This document shows positions 42,090 through 50,116 of a DNA stretch of 61,552 nucleotides, piece by piece (positions within the stretch are counted from its first letter, which is position 1; every line of letters starts with the position of its first letter). The notes under the pieces are model-generated. The model worked only from the letters and a program-made list of their open reading frames with translations, did not search any database and was not told where the DNA came from. The DNA comes from an uncultured Opitutaceae bacterium (lineage in GTDB: Bacteria > Verrucomicrobiota > Verrucomicrobiia > Opitutales > Opitutaceae). A program made the position numbers and the translations under genes. Location: NCBI GenBank assembly GCA_937958045.1, contig CALFXL010000040.1, positions 1 through 61,552 of the forward strand, read 5' to 3'.

Positions 42090-45000
42090 TTAGAAGGTGC
42101 CTTTGACACCGAGCGTGTACTGCGTGCCGTACACCGAACGGCTGCTGAGCGTGGACCAGGCGGGCACGCCGGGGCCGTCGATCTCCCACTCGTAAGCTTC
42201 GTTGAGAAGATTACGTGCGGTGGCGAAGAGCGAGAGGTTGCGGGTGAGCATGACCTCCAGGTTCACGTCGATCGTCGGATAGGCGCGGATGTATTCGCCG
42301 GCGCCGGGGGCGATGTTGTTCTTGTACTCGCGCAGCTGGCGGCCGCGATAGTTCCACTTGGCGAAGGCGGTGACGCGCTTGAAGTTGGCGCGAACGCCTA
42401 GGTTGGCGGTCTCGGGGATGAAGTCCTTGAAGTCAGCGGCGCGCTGACCGTCGAGATCGAGCTTCGTGTAGTTGGCGAAGATCGAGTAGGGTTCACCCCA
42501 GGAGCCGAACATGCCGAGCGATTGTTCGTAGCTGGCTTCGAAACCGTCGATGCGAGCATCGCCGGCGTTGATACGGGTTTGGTAGTACCAGCCAATGTAG
42601 TCGGACGACAGGCCGAGCGAATCGGCGATGGCGGCGTCGACTTCGGTCGTCAGGTTGCCGAAGAAGTTGCTGATGTTCTTACGGAAGACGCCGACCGAGA
42701 TCATACCACTGCGCGGCAGGTAGTACTGGAGGGTGAGGTCGCCGTTATCGGCTTCCCACGGCACCAGCGTGGTGTTGGCGGAGGTGATCCAACCCGGATA
42801 GGTACCGGGAGCGCCGTTGTAGCCGGTGTTTTCACCGATGTAGACGTTGGGAACGATGTCGACGGTCGGCGGACGACCGATGGTCTTGGCGTAAGCGGCA
42901 CGGAGGATGAGATCTTCCGTGATGTTGAACGTCACGTGGGCGCTCGGGTAGTAACCGTCGTATTCACGGGAGTTGTAGTATCCACGGCGTTCGTAGCCGG
43001 TGAGGGTCTGCTTGTAGCCGTAACCTTCGGTTTCGGTGAGCTCGTAGCGCACGCCGCCGACGACGCGGAGGCGGTTTTGCCAGAATTTCATATCGGCCAT
43101 GAGATAGCCGGCCGTGATGGTCTCTTCGAGAGCTGGCGAACGGACCGCAGCGTTCTTGATCGAGTCGTTGGCCTGGCTGGTGGTCTGGACGAAGTAACCG
43201 GGATTATTGCGGTAGGCTTCGTAGATGAGCCACGGGCTGGCAAACTGAATAGCCGGGTACGTGTAGCCGGGAGAGATCGCACCGAAGGAGCTATCAAGGT
43301 ACGGGGTGGCTACGTTGGCAGGATTGCTGAGGGCGCCACCGGGTCCGATGTAGTTGTACACAAAGGACTGATAGTTGATGTCGCGCTTCAGATTTTCGTA
43401 AGCGCCGCCCGCTTTGAACGAGAGCGAGAAGGGCAGACCGCGAATATGGCGGGTGACGGCGACACGACCGTTGGTGTTACGATCCTCGGCGTCCGAGGGC
43501 TGGCTGGTGACCGTTTCGAGGAGGTAGTTGTTGAGCGACGAGACTTCGAGCGGGTTGCCGGAAGCATCGAGGAGCTCAATCACGCCGGGCGAGCCTTCGC
43601 CGTTGTTGATATTGCGGAAGTTAATCTGGCGCACCGCACGGGCACGAGCGGTGTAATTACGGAAGAAGCCCTTGTCGGTGTCACGATTGCGATTCCACGA
43701 CGTGGAGCGGTTGAAGCCGGCTTCGACATTCCAATCCTCACCGGTAAAGCGGTAGTTGAGAGCGACCGCCTGGGTGAGACCGTGTTTTTCGTCCACCGTT
43801 GCGCTTTGATTGGCGTTGGAGTTGGTGGTGGAAGTGCCGATCGTGGTGGTTTCGTCCCAGCTCGCATAGGTAGCCGGGTTGAAGGAGACGCGATTTTGGC
43901 GGGAGTTGCTGACGAAGGCATTGGCCTGGAGGCTCAGCGAGAGGACATGGCGATCCCACGGTTTCCAGTCCAACTTGATGCCGCCGGAGTTACGCTCCGT
44001 GAGGTTCAAGTTGAGGTCCCCGCGGAAGGTATTGGTGCGGGGATTGGCGAGGGTGGCACCACCGTCGGTCCACGTACGGCCGATCGCCGTTTCTTGCGTC
44101 TGGGAGAACGTGTTTACGGACGCTGCGGTGACGACGATACCGAGACGTTTGTTGATCGGCTGAGACCAGGTGAGCTGGATGGACGGACGAATCTTGAACG
44201 ACTTGTCGCGACCAGGGCCGGCCGTTTCTTCGAGGTCGAGGTACTCGGAGTTGAACGACAAGTAGGTCGAGACACGCAGCTCGGCGCGTTCGCGCTCGAA
44301 GGCGCTCTTGCTGACGAGATTGACCGCACCACCGAGGAGGTTGGATGGGAAGTCAGGCGTGGGGAGCTTGACCACTTCGATACGGGACAGGTTGTTGATG
44401 TTGGCCTGTTCGAGACCGAAGCTGCGGCTGTGGTTCTGCGTGCTGGCCGGCGAGGCGGCGCTGGCGATGGTACCGCCGTCGAGGGTGACGCCGGTGTAGT
44501 TGGAACCAAAACCGCGGACCTGGATACCGGAGGCGTTTTGACCGCTGTACTCGATCGTGACGCCCGGAATGTGCTTCATGAATTCCCCGAGGTTGCCCTG
44601 GCTGACTTCACCAAAGGCATCTGTCGAAACGACGTTGCGGAGGTTGGCCGAGAAGCGCTGTTCGTTGATGGCGATCGCGCGGGCGTCGTATTCTCGGGCA
44701 GAGGTGACGGTAAACGCTTCGAGGAAGATCGTTTCGTCTTCAGAATCGAGGGCGAAACCGAGACGGAAATCCTGACGAGCAACCTCTTGCGCGGCGACTG
44801 TCACCATCGCGGTTTGCGAGGGCAGGCCGGTGTAGAACACTTCGAGGGTCACCGGACCGGCGGGCACGCCCGTGAGGCGGTATTCGCCGAAAGCATCGGT
44901 AAACGCTTCGATCGTCGTGCCTTTGACACGGACACGAGCGTTATTGAGATAATTGCCGGAAGAGGCATTGAGGATGCGTCCCTCAACAGTGCCGGCGCTG

Positions 45001-45146
45001 CTGGTTTGGGCGGCGCCCTGCGGAGTCGCAAGGGATGTGCAGATGGCTGCTATCAGAGCTGGCAGCCACGAAAAACGCAGGCGCGGACGAGCCGGCTGCG
45101 GGCTGGGGTGCGCTTGACGGGCGCGGGTTGTTTGGGAGGGGGACAT
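42090..45146 (-). CDS. TonB-dependent outer-membrane receptor with carboxypeptidase-like N-terminal domain
   Basis: 1018 residues. A long basic N-region and signal (RFSWLPALIAAICTSLATPQGAAQ) lead into a CarboxypepD_reg-like domain (GTVEGRILNASSGNYLNNARVRVKG, about 50-130). The plug follows (FMKHIPGVTIEYSGQNASGIQVRGFG, about 185-290), then a ~700-residue barrel ending GTQYTLGVKGTF with C-terminal Phe. Such receptors import oligosaccharides or other large ligands using TonB energy. Neighbours suggest pectin- or fucose-derived oligosaccharides. Its promoter carries a distinctive operator array at 45199-45345. Confidence 0.93.
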   Translation of the reverse strand: MSPSQTTRARQAHPSPQPARPRLRFSWLPALIAAICTSLATPQGAAQTSSAGTVEGRILNASSGNYLNNARVRVKGTTIEAFTDAFGEYRLTGVPAGPVTLEVFYTGLPSQTAMVTVAAQEVARQDFRLGFALDSEDETIFLEAFTVTSAREYDARAIAINEQRFSANLRNVVSTDAFGEVSQGNLGEFMKHIPGVTIEYSGQNASGIQVRGFGSNYTGVTLDGGTIASAASPASTQNHSRSFGLEQANINNLSRIEVVKLPTPDFPSNLLGGAVNLVSKSAFERERAELRVSTYLSFNSEYLDLEETAGPGRDKSFKIRPSIQLTWSQPINKRLGIVVTAASVNTFSQTQETAIGRTWTDGGATLANPRTNTFRGDLNLNLTERNSGGIKLDWKPWDRHVLSLSLQANAFVSNSRQNRVSFNPATYASWDETTTIGTSTTNSNANQSATVDEKHGLTQAVALNYRFTGEDWNVEAGFNRSTSWNRNRDTDKGFFRNYTARARAVRQINFRNINNGEGSPGVIELLDASGNPLEVSSLNNYLLETVTSQPSDAEDRNTNGRVAVTRHIRGLPFSLSFKAGGAYENLKRDINYQSFVYNYIGPGGALSNPANVATPYLDSSFGAISPGYTYPAIQFASPWLIYEAYRNNPGYFVQTTSQANDSIKNAAVRSPALEETITAGYLMADMKFWQNRLRVVGGVRYELTETEGYGYKQTLTGYERRGYYNSREYDGYYPSAHVTFNITEDLILRAAYAKTIGRPPTVDIVPNVYIGENTGYNGAPGTYPGWITSANTTLVPWEADNGDLTLQYYLPRSGMISVGVFRKNISNFFGNLTTEVDAAIADSLGLSSDYIGWYYQTRINAGDARIDGFEASYEQSLGMFGSWGEPYSIFANYTKLDLDGQRAADFKDFIPETANLGVRANFKRVTAFAKWNYRGRQLREYKNNIAPGAGEYIRAYPTIDVNLEVMLTRNLSLFATARNLLNEAYEWEIDGPGVPAWSTLSSRSVYGTQYTLGVKGTF

Positions 45147-45198
45147 AGCTGGTAGTAGGTTTGCTGAACCGCCGGAGATACCCGGACGGCTCGTTTAG

Positions 45199-45216
45199 TT
45201 ATTTCAAATGAAATAA
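45199..45216. promoter_or_regulatory. Operator-like palindrome 1, at the predicted transcription start
   Basis: TTATTTCA-AA-TGAAATAA is a perfect 8+8 bp inverted repeat with 2-nt spacer. It lies just downstream of the -10 of the receptor promoter. Confidence 0.7.
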
Positions 45217-45223
45217 CCCTACA

Positions 45224-45252
45224 CGCATAATTTCACCATGAAACAGTGTCAA
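45224..45252 (-). promoter_or_regulatory. Sigma70-type promoter of the TonB receptor gene with operator 2 in the spacer
   Basis: On the minus strand TTGACA (45252-45247) and TATGCG (45229-45224) are separated by 17 nt; the -35 is perfect, the -10 weak. Within the spacer TTTCA-CCA-TGAAA (45231-45243, written on the plus strand) is a second, 3-nt-spaced copy of the palindrome. Confidence 0.6.
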
Positions 45253-45329
45253 TGAGTTCTCATTAGTTGTAAAAACTACTCTGGAAAATAGATACTACTT
45301 TAGGCGCCTGATTTTCAGGAGGATAGCGG

Positions 45330-45345
45330 TATTTCAGGTGAAATA
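45330..45345. promoter_or_regulatory. Operator-like palindrome 3, upstream of the receptor promoter
   Basis: TATTTCA-GG-TGAAATA is a perfect 7+7 bp repeat with 2-nt spacer, about 78 bp upstream of the -35. Confidence 0.65.
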
Positions 45346-45433
45346 AACCGAATGTTCGTGACAGTCCTGTAAAAGGAGATGGTGAAAAAGGGCGCTTTCA
45401 CGTGCCTTGCACGGGCCAATTTGCAGCAAGCTT

Positions 45434-46312
45434 TTAGCTGCGGGGCTGTAGAAAGGCGGAGGGGGAGACGCCGTGGATGCGTTTGAAGGTTCGCGAAAAC
45501 TGGAAGGGATCCATGCGCAGGTCGGCGGCGATTTCGCGTACGAGGCAGCCTGAGGCGTGAAGGCGTTCGGCGGCCCATTGCATCTGGAGACGTTGGAGGT
45601 AGCGATAAGGGGATTCTTGCTGGAAGCGTTGGAAAAGTCGGCACAGGTACGCCTCGTCCACGTGACAAATCTCGGCGGCCTGTCGCAGCGTCGCGACGGA
45701 GAGGAAATGGCGATCGATCAGCGCGCGGCAGCGTTCAAACGTCGCCCGTGAACGTCGCGCGGCGGGCGAACTCGGCTGATTGGCGCGGACGGCGGCGAGC
45801 AGCAGCAACTCGAGTTGCAACACACAACTGCGCGCGGTGTGGCGGTCGTGGACGGTGCCGAAACGGATCAAGGTGTCGAAGGCCTGCCGCACGTCGTTCG
45901 CCGCGCTCAGTCGGGCTACGGTCCCGGGTGGCAATTGGTTGTCGTTCAAAAGCGCGAGCGCGCGGTCGCCGGCGAAGTTGACGAAGTATTTTTTCAGCGG
46001 CGCGCGCGCCGAGGTGCGGATGCGATGCGCGATGTCGGGGCCGTAGGTGAAGACCACGCCCGCTTCCAGCTCGTGACGGCGTCCATCGAGCAACAAATCG
46101 CCCTCGCCCGCGGCGACGAATTCGAAGGAGGGATGCGGAAACGTTTTCCGATCGATGAGGTAATCGGGCGTGCATTCTTCCCAGCCGCCGCAGACAACCG
46201 CGAGGTGCGTGGACGGCCGCGGGTTGAGGTTGAGATAAAAACGTCGCGCCGCGGTGACCTGCGCCGACACGAACGCCGGAGCGTCGGGAACGGGCGAGGT
46301 CGGAGAAGGCAT
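45434..46312 (-). CDS. AraC-family transcriptional regulator
   Basis: 292 residues. N-terminal cupin-like sensing domain (about 20-170, with PHPSFEFVAAGEGDLLLDGRRHELEAG) and C-terminal double helix-turn-helix (VATLRQAAEICHVDEAYLCRLFQRF and CLVREIAADLRMDPFQFSRTFKRIHGVSP). Such regulators sense sugars and activate nearby catabolic genes. It lies between the lactonase and receptor genes, the likely targets. No palindrome in the window can be assigned to it, since AraC sites are usually direct repeats. Confidence 0.92.
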   Translation of the reverse strand: MPSPTSPVPDAPAFVSAQVTAARRFYLNLNPRPSTHLAVVCGGWEECTPDYLIDRKTFPHPSFEFVAAGEGDLLLDGRRHELEAGVVFTYGPDIAHRIRTSARAPLKKYFVNFAGDRALALLNDNQLPPGTVARLSAANDVRQAFDTLIRFGTVHDRHTARSCVLQLELLLLAAVRANQPSSPAARRSRATFERCRALIDRHFLSVATLRQAAEICHVDEAYLCRLFQRFQQESPYRYLQRLQMQWAAERLHASGCLVREIAADLRMDPFQFSRTFKRIHGVSPSAFLQPRS

Positions 46313-46398
46313 GGGGGCGAAGGACGAAACCCGAGGGATGAATGACCAATGACGAATGACTCGTGGCCGGTCGAAGCGCGTTGGTCAGAGGTTGTTCG
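46313..46398. repeat. Short AATGnCnAATG repeat tract
   Basis: The gap contains GATGAATGACCAATGACGAA and neighbours (about 46336-46361), a member of the degenerate repeat family seen at 51842, 59203 and 60693. Confidence 0.5.
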
Positions 46399-47226
46399 TC
46401 AGAGACGGTACCATTCTACGGCGGTGCCGCCGAGGATGCGGGCGCGCTCGGCGTCGGAGAGATGTGTGGTGAAGGATTGCACGGTTTGATGCCAGTGCAC
46501 GTACTCGGAACTTACGAGACACGGTGGCCAGTCGGAGCCGAACATGAGGCGCTGGGGGCCGAAGGCGTTGAGGACGACGTCGAAGTACGGGCGGATTTGC
46601 TCGGGCGTCCACGGCGCGAAACCGGGTATCTCGGTGACGACGCCCGAGAACTTGCAGGCGACGTTTTTGCGCCGGGCGAGTTCGCGGATTTGTTTCATCC
46701 AGATCGCGTCGGGCGGGCCCTGGACGACGGGTTTGGCGACGTGATCGAGGACAAAAACCTGGTTTGGATGACGATCGACGAAGCGGATGGTCTCTTCGAG
46801 TTGGTTGGCGAAAATCAAGATGTCATACACCAGGCCGCGTGTAGTGACTTCGCGGATACCGGCATTGAAGGCCGGCGCGTCGAGGAAACCCGCGGGCTGG
46901 CCTTGCACGACATGCCGCACGCCTTTGAAGCGCGGATGCGCACGGAAACGATCGAGCTCGGCGCCAACCGAAGGTTCGGCGAGCGGCACCCAGCCGACGA
47001 CGCCTTTGATGAGTGCGTGACGATCGGAGAGCTCGAGCAGCCAGCGCGTTTCTTCGAGATTCATGCGCGCTTGGACGGCGACCGTGCCGTCGATGCCGCA
47101 GGCGGCAAGTTGTGGAGCGAGATCGTCGGGGAGGAAGTCGCGGCGGATGCGCGCCATGGCGTCGCTGATCCAGTCGAACTCTACGGGGTTGTAGCGCCAG
47201 AAGTGCTGATGCGAATCGATCGTCAT
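46399..47226 (-). CDS. Amidohydrolase, L-fuconolactonase-like
   Basis: 275 residues of the COG3618 TIM-barrel group: IDSHQHFWRYNP with the first metal His pair, GTVAVQARMNLEETRWLLEL, VFVLDHVAKP (His), and MFGSDWPPCL (Asp). Characterised members open L-fucono- or L-rhamnono-lactone rings. With an aldo/keto reductase of the fucose dehydrogenase type in the region, fuconolactone to fuconate is the leading guess. The substrate is not decided by sequence. Confidence 0.85.
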   Translation of the reverse strand: MTIDSHQHFWRYNPVEFDWISDAMARIRRDFLPDDLAPQLAACGIDGTVAVQARMNLEETRWLLELSDRHALIKGVVGWVPLAEPSVGAELDRFRAHPRFKGVRHVVQGQPAGFLDAPAFNAGIREVTTRGLVYDILIFANQLEETIRFVDRHPNQVFVLDHVAKPVVQGPPDAIWMKQIRELARRKNVACKFSGVVTEIPGFAPWTPEQIRPYFDVVLNAFGPQRLMFGSDWPPCLVSSEYVHWHQTVQSFTTHLSDAERARILGGTAVEWYRL

Positions 47227-47509
47227 AAAAAGCGGGAGACGTCAGCGTGCGTGCGCGCGGCGCGGGGCCAAGGGAGAAAAGAGGCCATCGCGTCGTCGTG
47301 CAGATCGCATCTGCGAGACCGTCGCGGCGACTGCATCTTGCCGACGCAAAATGAGGCTGCGCCGAAGAGCGAGTGGGTCGGTGAAATCTTCGCCCTTGAT
47401 GGCGAGTTGTTTAAGCGCGCGGCCGCGCGGCTGGCACGCACGGTGCGAAAATAGAAGACGAAACGCCCCGTCCGCATCGTGCGGATGCCACCATCAACCG
47501 GAGGTTCCC
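47227..47509. other. Divergent intergenic region, no gene seen
   Basis: About 280 bp, GC-rich, between the lactonase and DUF892 genes. The only clear signal is the ribosome binding site GGAGG at 47500-47504 for the latter. Confidence 0.5.
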
Positions 47510-48061
47510 ATGTCTAAGCTAAACACGCTTCATGATCTCTTTCTCGAAGAGCTGCGCGACCTCTATCACGCGGAGAATCAGTTGTTGAAAGCTCTGCCCG
47601 AGATGGAGCTGGCGGCGCATAACGGTGAGCTGAAACTGCTGATCGTCGCGCATCGCCGTTTGACCGGCGCGCATGTGCAGCGACTGGAAGCGATTTTCGA
47701 ATCGCTCGACGTGCCCGCGAAAGGGCGCACGTGCAAAGCGATGAAAGGGTTGATCGCGGAGGCGCGCAGTCACTTGCGGCAGCGGTCGGGTCCGGCCGTG
47801 CGCGACGCGTCGATCATCTCGTCCGCGCAACGCATCGAGCATTACGAGATCGCGGGCTACGGCACGGCGCGGGCGTTCGCGGACATGCTCGGCTACACCG
47901 AAGTTTCCGAGCTTCTTCAAAAAACCCTCGAGGAAGAATCCGCGGCGGACCACCAACTCAGCTTCATCGCGCAAGGGCTGAATCTCGTGGCGATGGTGAA
48001 TGCGGACGATTTCGGGCGTTCGAAGGCCTCGCATTTTTTCTCCCATGACAACCACCACTAA
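47510..48061 (+). CDS. DUF892 ferritin-like stress protein (YciE/YciF type)
   Basis: 183 residues from ATG 47510, preceded by CCGGAGG. LHDLFLEELRDLYHAENQLLKALPEM with EExxxH-type metal ligands and LLQKTLEEESAADHQL are the DUF892 signature of a four-helix di-iron bundle. Members are induced by osmotic or oxidative stress; chemistry is uncertain. The next gene overlaps its end. Confidence 0.92.
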   Translation: MSKLNTLHDLFLEELRDLYHAENQLLKALPEMELAAHNGELKLLIVAHRRLTGAHVQRLEAIFESLDVPAKGRTCKAMKGLIAEARSHLRQRSGPAVRDASIISSAQRIEHYEIAGYGTARAFADMLGYTEVSELLQKTLEEESAADHQLSFIAQGLNLVAMVNADDFGRSKASHFFSHDNHH

Positions 48062-48323
48062 CTCCCACGATTCCTCTTCCTCGCACGCAGTCATCGCCGA
48101 TCGCGCACGTCGTTTCTGGCAGGACGCTGGTTCGCCCGAAGGCCGCGATCTCGAGTTCTGGCTCGCGGCGGAAAGCGAATTGCGACGCGAAAGCGACGAT
48201 GTCCAAGCGACCGCGCATGAAGGAGGCGCGCAACAACCGCCACGCGGCACCGCCCAAGGCAACGAGCCTGCGGGCAAAACGCCGGCGCGTGCGCGTCAAC
48301 CTGCGAAAGCGAAACGTCGTTGA
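48045..48323 (+). CDS. DUF2934-type small protein
   Basis: 92 residues from ATG 48045, overlapping the DUF892 gene by 17 nt. The core IADRARRFWQDAGSPEGRDLEFWLAAESEL matches DUF2934; the rest is a basic, low-complexity tail (KTPARARQPAKAKRR) that could bind nucleic acid. The overlap indicates translational coupling. Confidence 0.8.
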   Translation: MTTTTNSHDSSSSHAVIADRARRFWQDAGSPEGRDLEFWLAAESELRRESDDVQATAHEGGAQQPPRGTAQGNEPAGKTPARARQPAKAKRR

Positions 48324-48373
48324 TCAATTCCGGCCGGGTTTTCGTTGTATCCCGAAAGTCCGACGGTGTGTGT

Positions 48374-48410
48374 GCCGCCCTCGTCCCGGTGACGGGGGCG
48401 GCTTGTTTAT
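48374..48410 (+). terminator. Terminator of the DUF892/DUF2934 pair
   Basis: Stem GCCGCCC/GGGCGGC (48374-48380, 48396-48402) extended by CGTC/GACG inside, followed by TTGTTTAT. Confidence 0.75.
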
Positions 48411-48521
48411 GCAGGGCCGGCGGTGGCCAACGCGCAGCTCCGCTGTTGCAGGAGCGTCGGGTCTGGGGCGCGCCGGCGTTCCCACGGAATGAGGCGGTCG
48501 CGCAAGCGCGGGCTTATGGCT

Positions 48522-50054
48522 TCACGCGTGTGCGCGCAGCGCGGCCGCGGCGCCGTGTTGCAGGATCGAGAGCAGATCGCGCGCGACGGTCGGCACGAGG
48601 TCGGGAATTTCCGTGAGATCTTCGAGCCAGAGATCGCGGCGGGCGAGGAGCTGTTTCACGAACGTTTGCACCGCGGCGGCGGAGCCATCGCAGGCGAGCC
48701 ACGCGTCGCGCATCGCCTCGAGCACCGGGAGATTGTCCTGGATGCGATACGACTCTTGGCCGCGCTGACCGATGAGCGCGCCCTCGCGAATCTCCGTGCC
48801 GCGATAATACGCGAGCAACGCGGCGAGCGAGAAGGTGAGGCGATGCGGCAGGCGGCCCTGACGTTGCTGGAATTCCTTGATCGAGGGCAGCACGCGAGCG
48901 GCGAATTTGCTCACCGAGTTGAGCGCGATGCTGGAGAGGAAGTGCTTCACGAACGGATTGGTGAAGCGTTCGCACACGGCGTCGGCGAAAGCCTGCAATT
49001 CTCCGCGCGGCAGATCGAGCGTGGGAATGATTTCTTCGCTCAGACCCTGGCGCAGGAAACGCGCGATGTCGGCGTCCTGCATGCATTCGAGCACGGTGTT
49101 TTTGCCGGCGAGAAACGCGGCGAGCACGGTCATGGTGTGCGCGCCGTTGAGGATGCGAACCTTGCGGTCGCGGTAAGGATTCACGTTGTCGGTCCAGATG
49201 ACATTGAGACCGACGCGATCGAAGGGCAGCTCCTTCGCGAGCCAGGCGGGGCCTTCGATGACCCACGCGTGGAAAATTTCGCCTGTGTCGAGGAGCGCGT
49301 CTTCATAGCCGAGTTTTTCGGCGAACGCCGCGGCTTCTTCGCGCGGATAGCCGGTGACGATGCGATCGACGAGCGTGTTGCAGAAGACATTGTGTTTCTC
49401 GATCCACTGGATGAACGCCAGCGGCAACTGCCACGCGCGCGCCGTCTGCAGCACGCAGCGGCGGAGCTTGTCGCCGTTGCGCTCGATGAGCTCGCACGGA
49501 AGCATGATGAAACCCTTGGTGGGATCGCCCTTGAAGGTGCGATAACGCTCGTAGAGCAGCGCGGTGAGTTTGCCGGGGAAGGAGTTGGCCGGACGATCCT
49601 CGCTCTTGTCGTTGGGATCGCAGGCGATGCCGGCTTCGGTGGTGTTGGAGACGATGTAGCGAAGCGACGGCTCGTGCGCGCACTGAAGGAATGTCTCGTA
49701 CTCTTCGTACGGATTCACGCCGCGGCTGATGCAGGAAATGATTTCCTTTTGTTCGACGACGTTGCCGTCTTGCAGGCCGCGCAGCGCGAGCGTGTAGAGA
49801 CCATTTTGCGCGTTGAGTTGCGGAATCAGACCGGTGGGCAACGGCTGCACAACGACGACGGAGCCGTTGAAAATCCCTTCCGAGTTGAGTCGATGGATCA
49901 TCCAATCCACGAAACCGCGAAGGAATGCGCCTTCGCCAAATTGCAGGACTTTCTCGGTGAGGCGACGGCGCGGCGCGACTTTCAAGTCGGCCGGGAATTC
50001 CGGCGAGCCGGCGAGCAGGGCGTCGTTGAGTGGGAGGAGCGTGGTGGTGCTCAT
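48522..50054 (-). CDS. uxaB: Tagaturonate reductase (altronate oxidoreductase)
   Basis: 510 residues of the mannitol dehydrogenase family. LQFGEGAFLRGFVDWMIHRLN, YIVSNTTEAGIACDPND, ILNGAHTMTVLAAFLAGKNTV (catalytic Lys/His region) and FVKHFLSSIALNSVSKF are UxaB-like. It reduces tagaturonate to altronate with NADH in galacturonate breakdown. It is downstream of uxaA (62 nt). uxaC, kdgK and kdgA are not in the window. Confidence 0.92.
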   Translation of the reverse strand: MSTTTLLPLNDALLAGSPEFPADLKVAPRRRLTEKVLQFGEGAFLRGFVDWMIHRLNSEGIFNGSVVVVQPLPTGLIPQLNAQNGLYTLALRGLQDGNVVEQKEIISCISRGVNPYEEYETFLQCAHEPSLRYIVSNTTEAGIACDPNDKSEDRPANSFPGKLTALLYERYRTFKGDPTKGFIMLPCELIERNGDKLRRCVLQTARAWQLPLAFIQWIEKHNVFCNTLVDRIVTGYPREEAAAFAEKLGYEDALLDTGEIFHAWVIEGPAWLAKELPFDRVGLNVIWTDNVNPYRDRKVRILNGAHTMTVLAAFLAGKNTVLECMQDADIARFLRQGLSEEIIPTLDLPRGELQAFADAVCERFTNPFVKHFLSSIALNSVSKFAARVLPSIKEFQQRQGRLPHRLTFSLAALLAYYRGTEIREGALIGQRGQESYRIQDNLPVLEAMRDAWLACDGSAAAVQTFVKQLLARRDLWLEDLTEIPDLVPTVARDLLSILQHGAAAALRAHA

Positions 50055-50116
50055 GGAAGAGGTGTGAAAGGAGTAAGAAGTGTAAGAGGTGTAAGCGCGG
50101 ACGCGGCGTGAGCGGG

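Noticed and set aside
42522..45155. Plus-strand open frame of 877 codons
   Set aside because: Antisense of the TonB receptor gene; the receptor has clear domains and a promoter, the opposite frame none.
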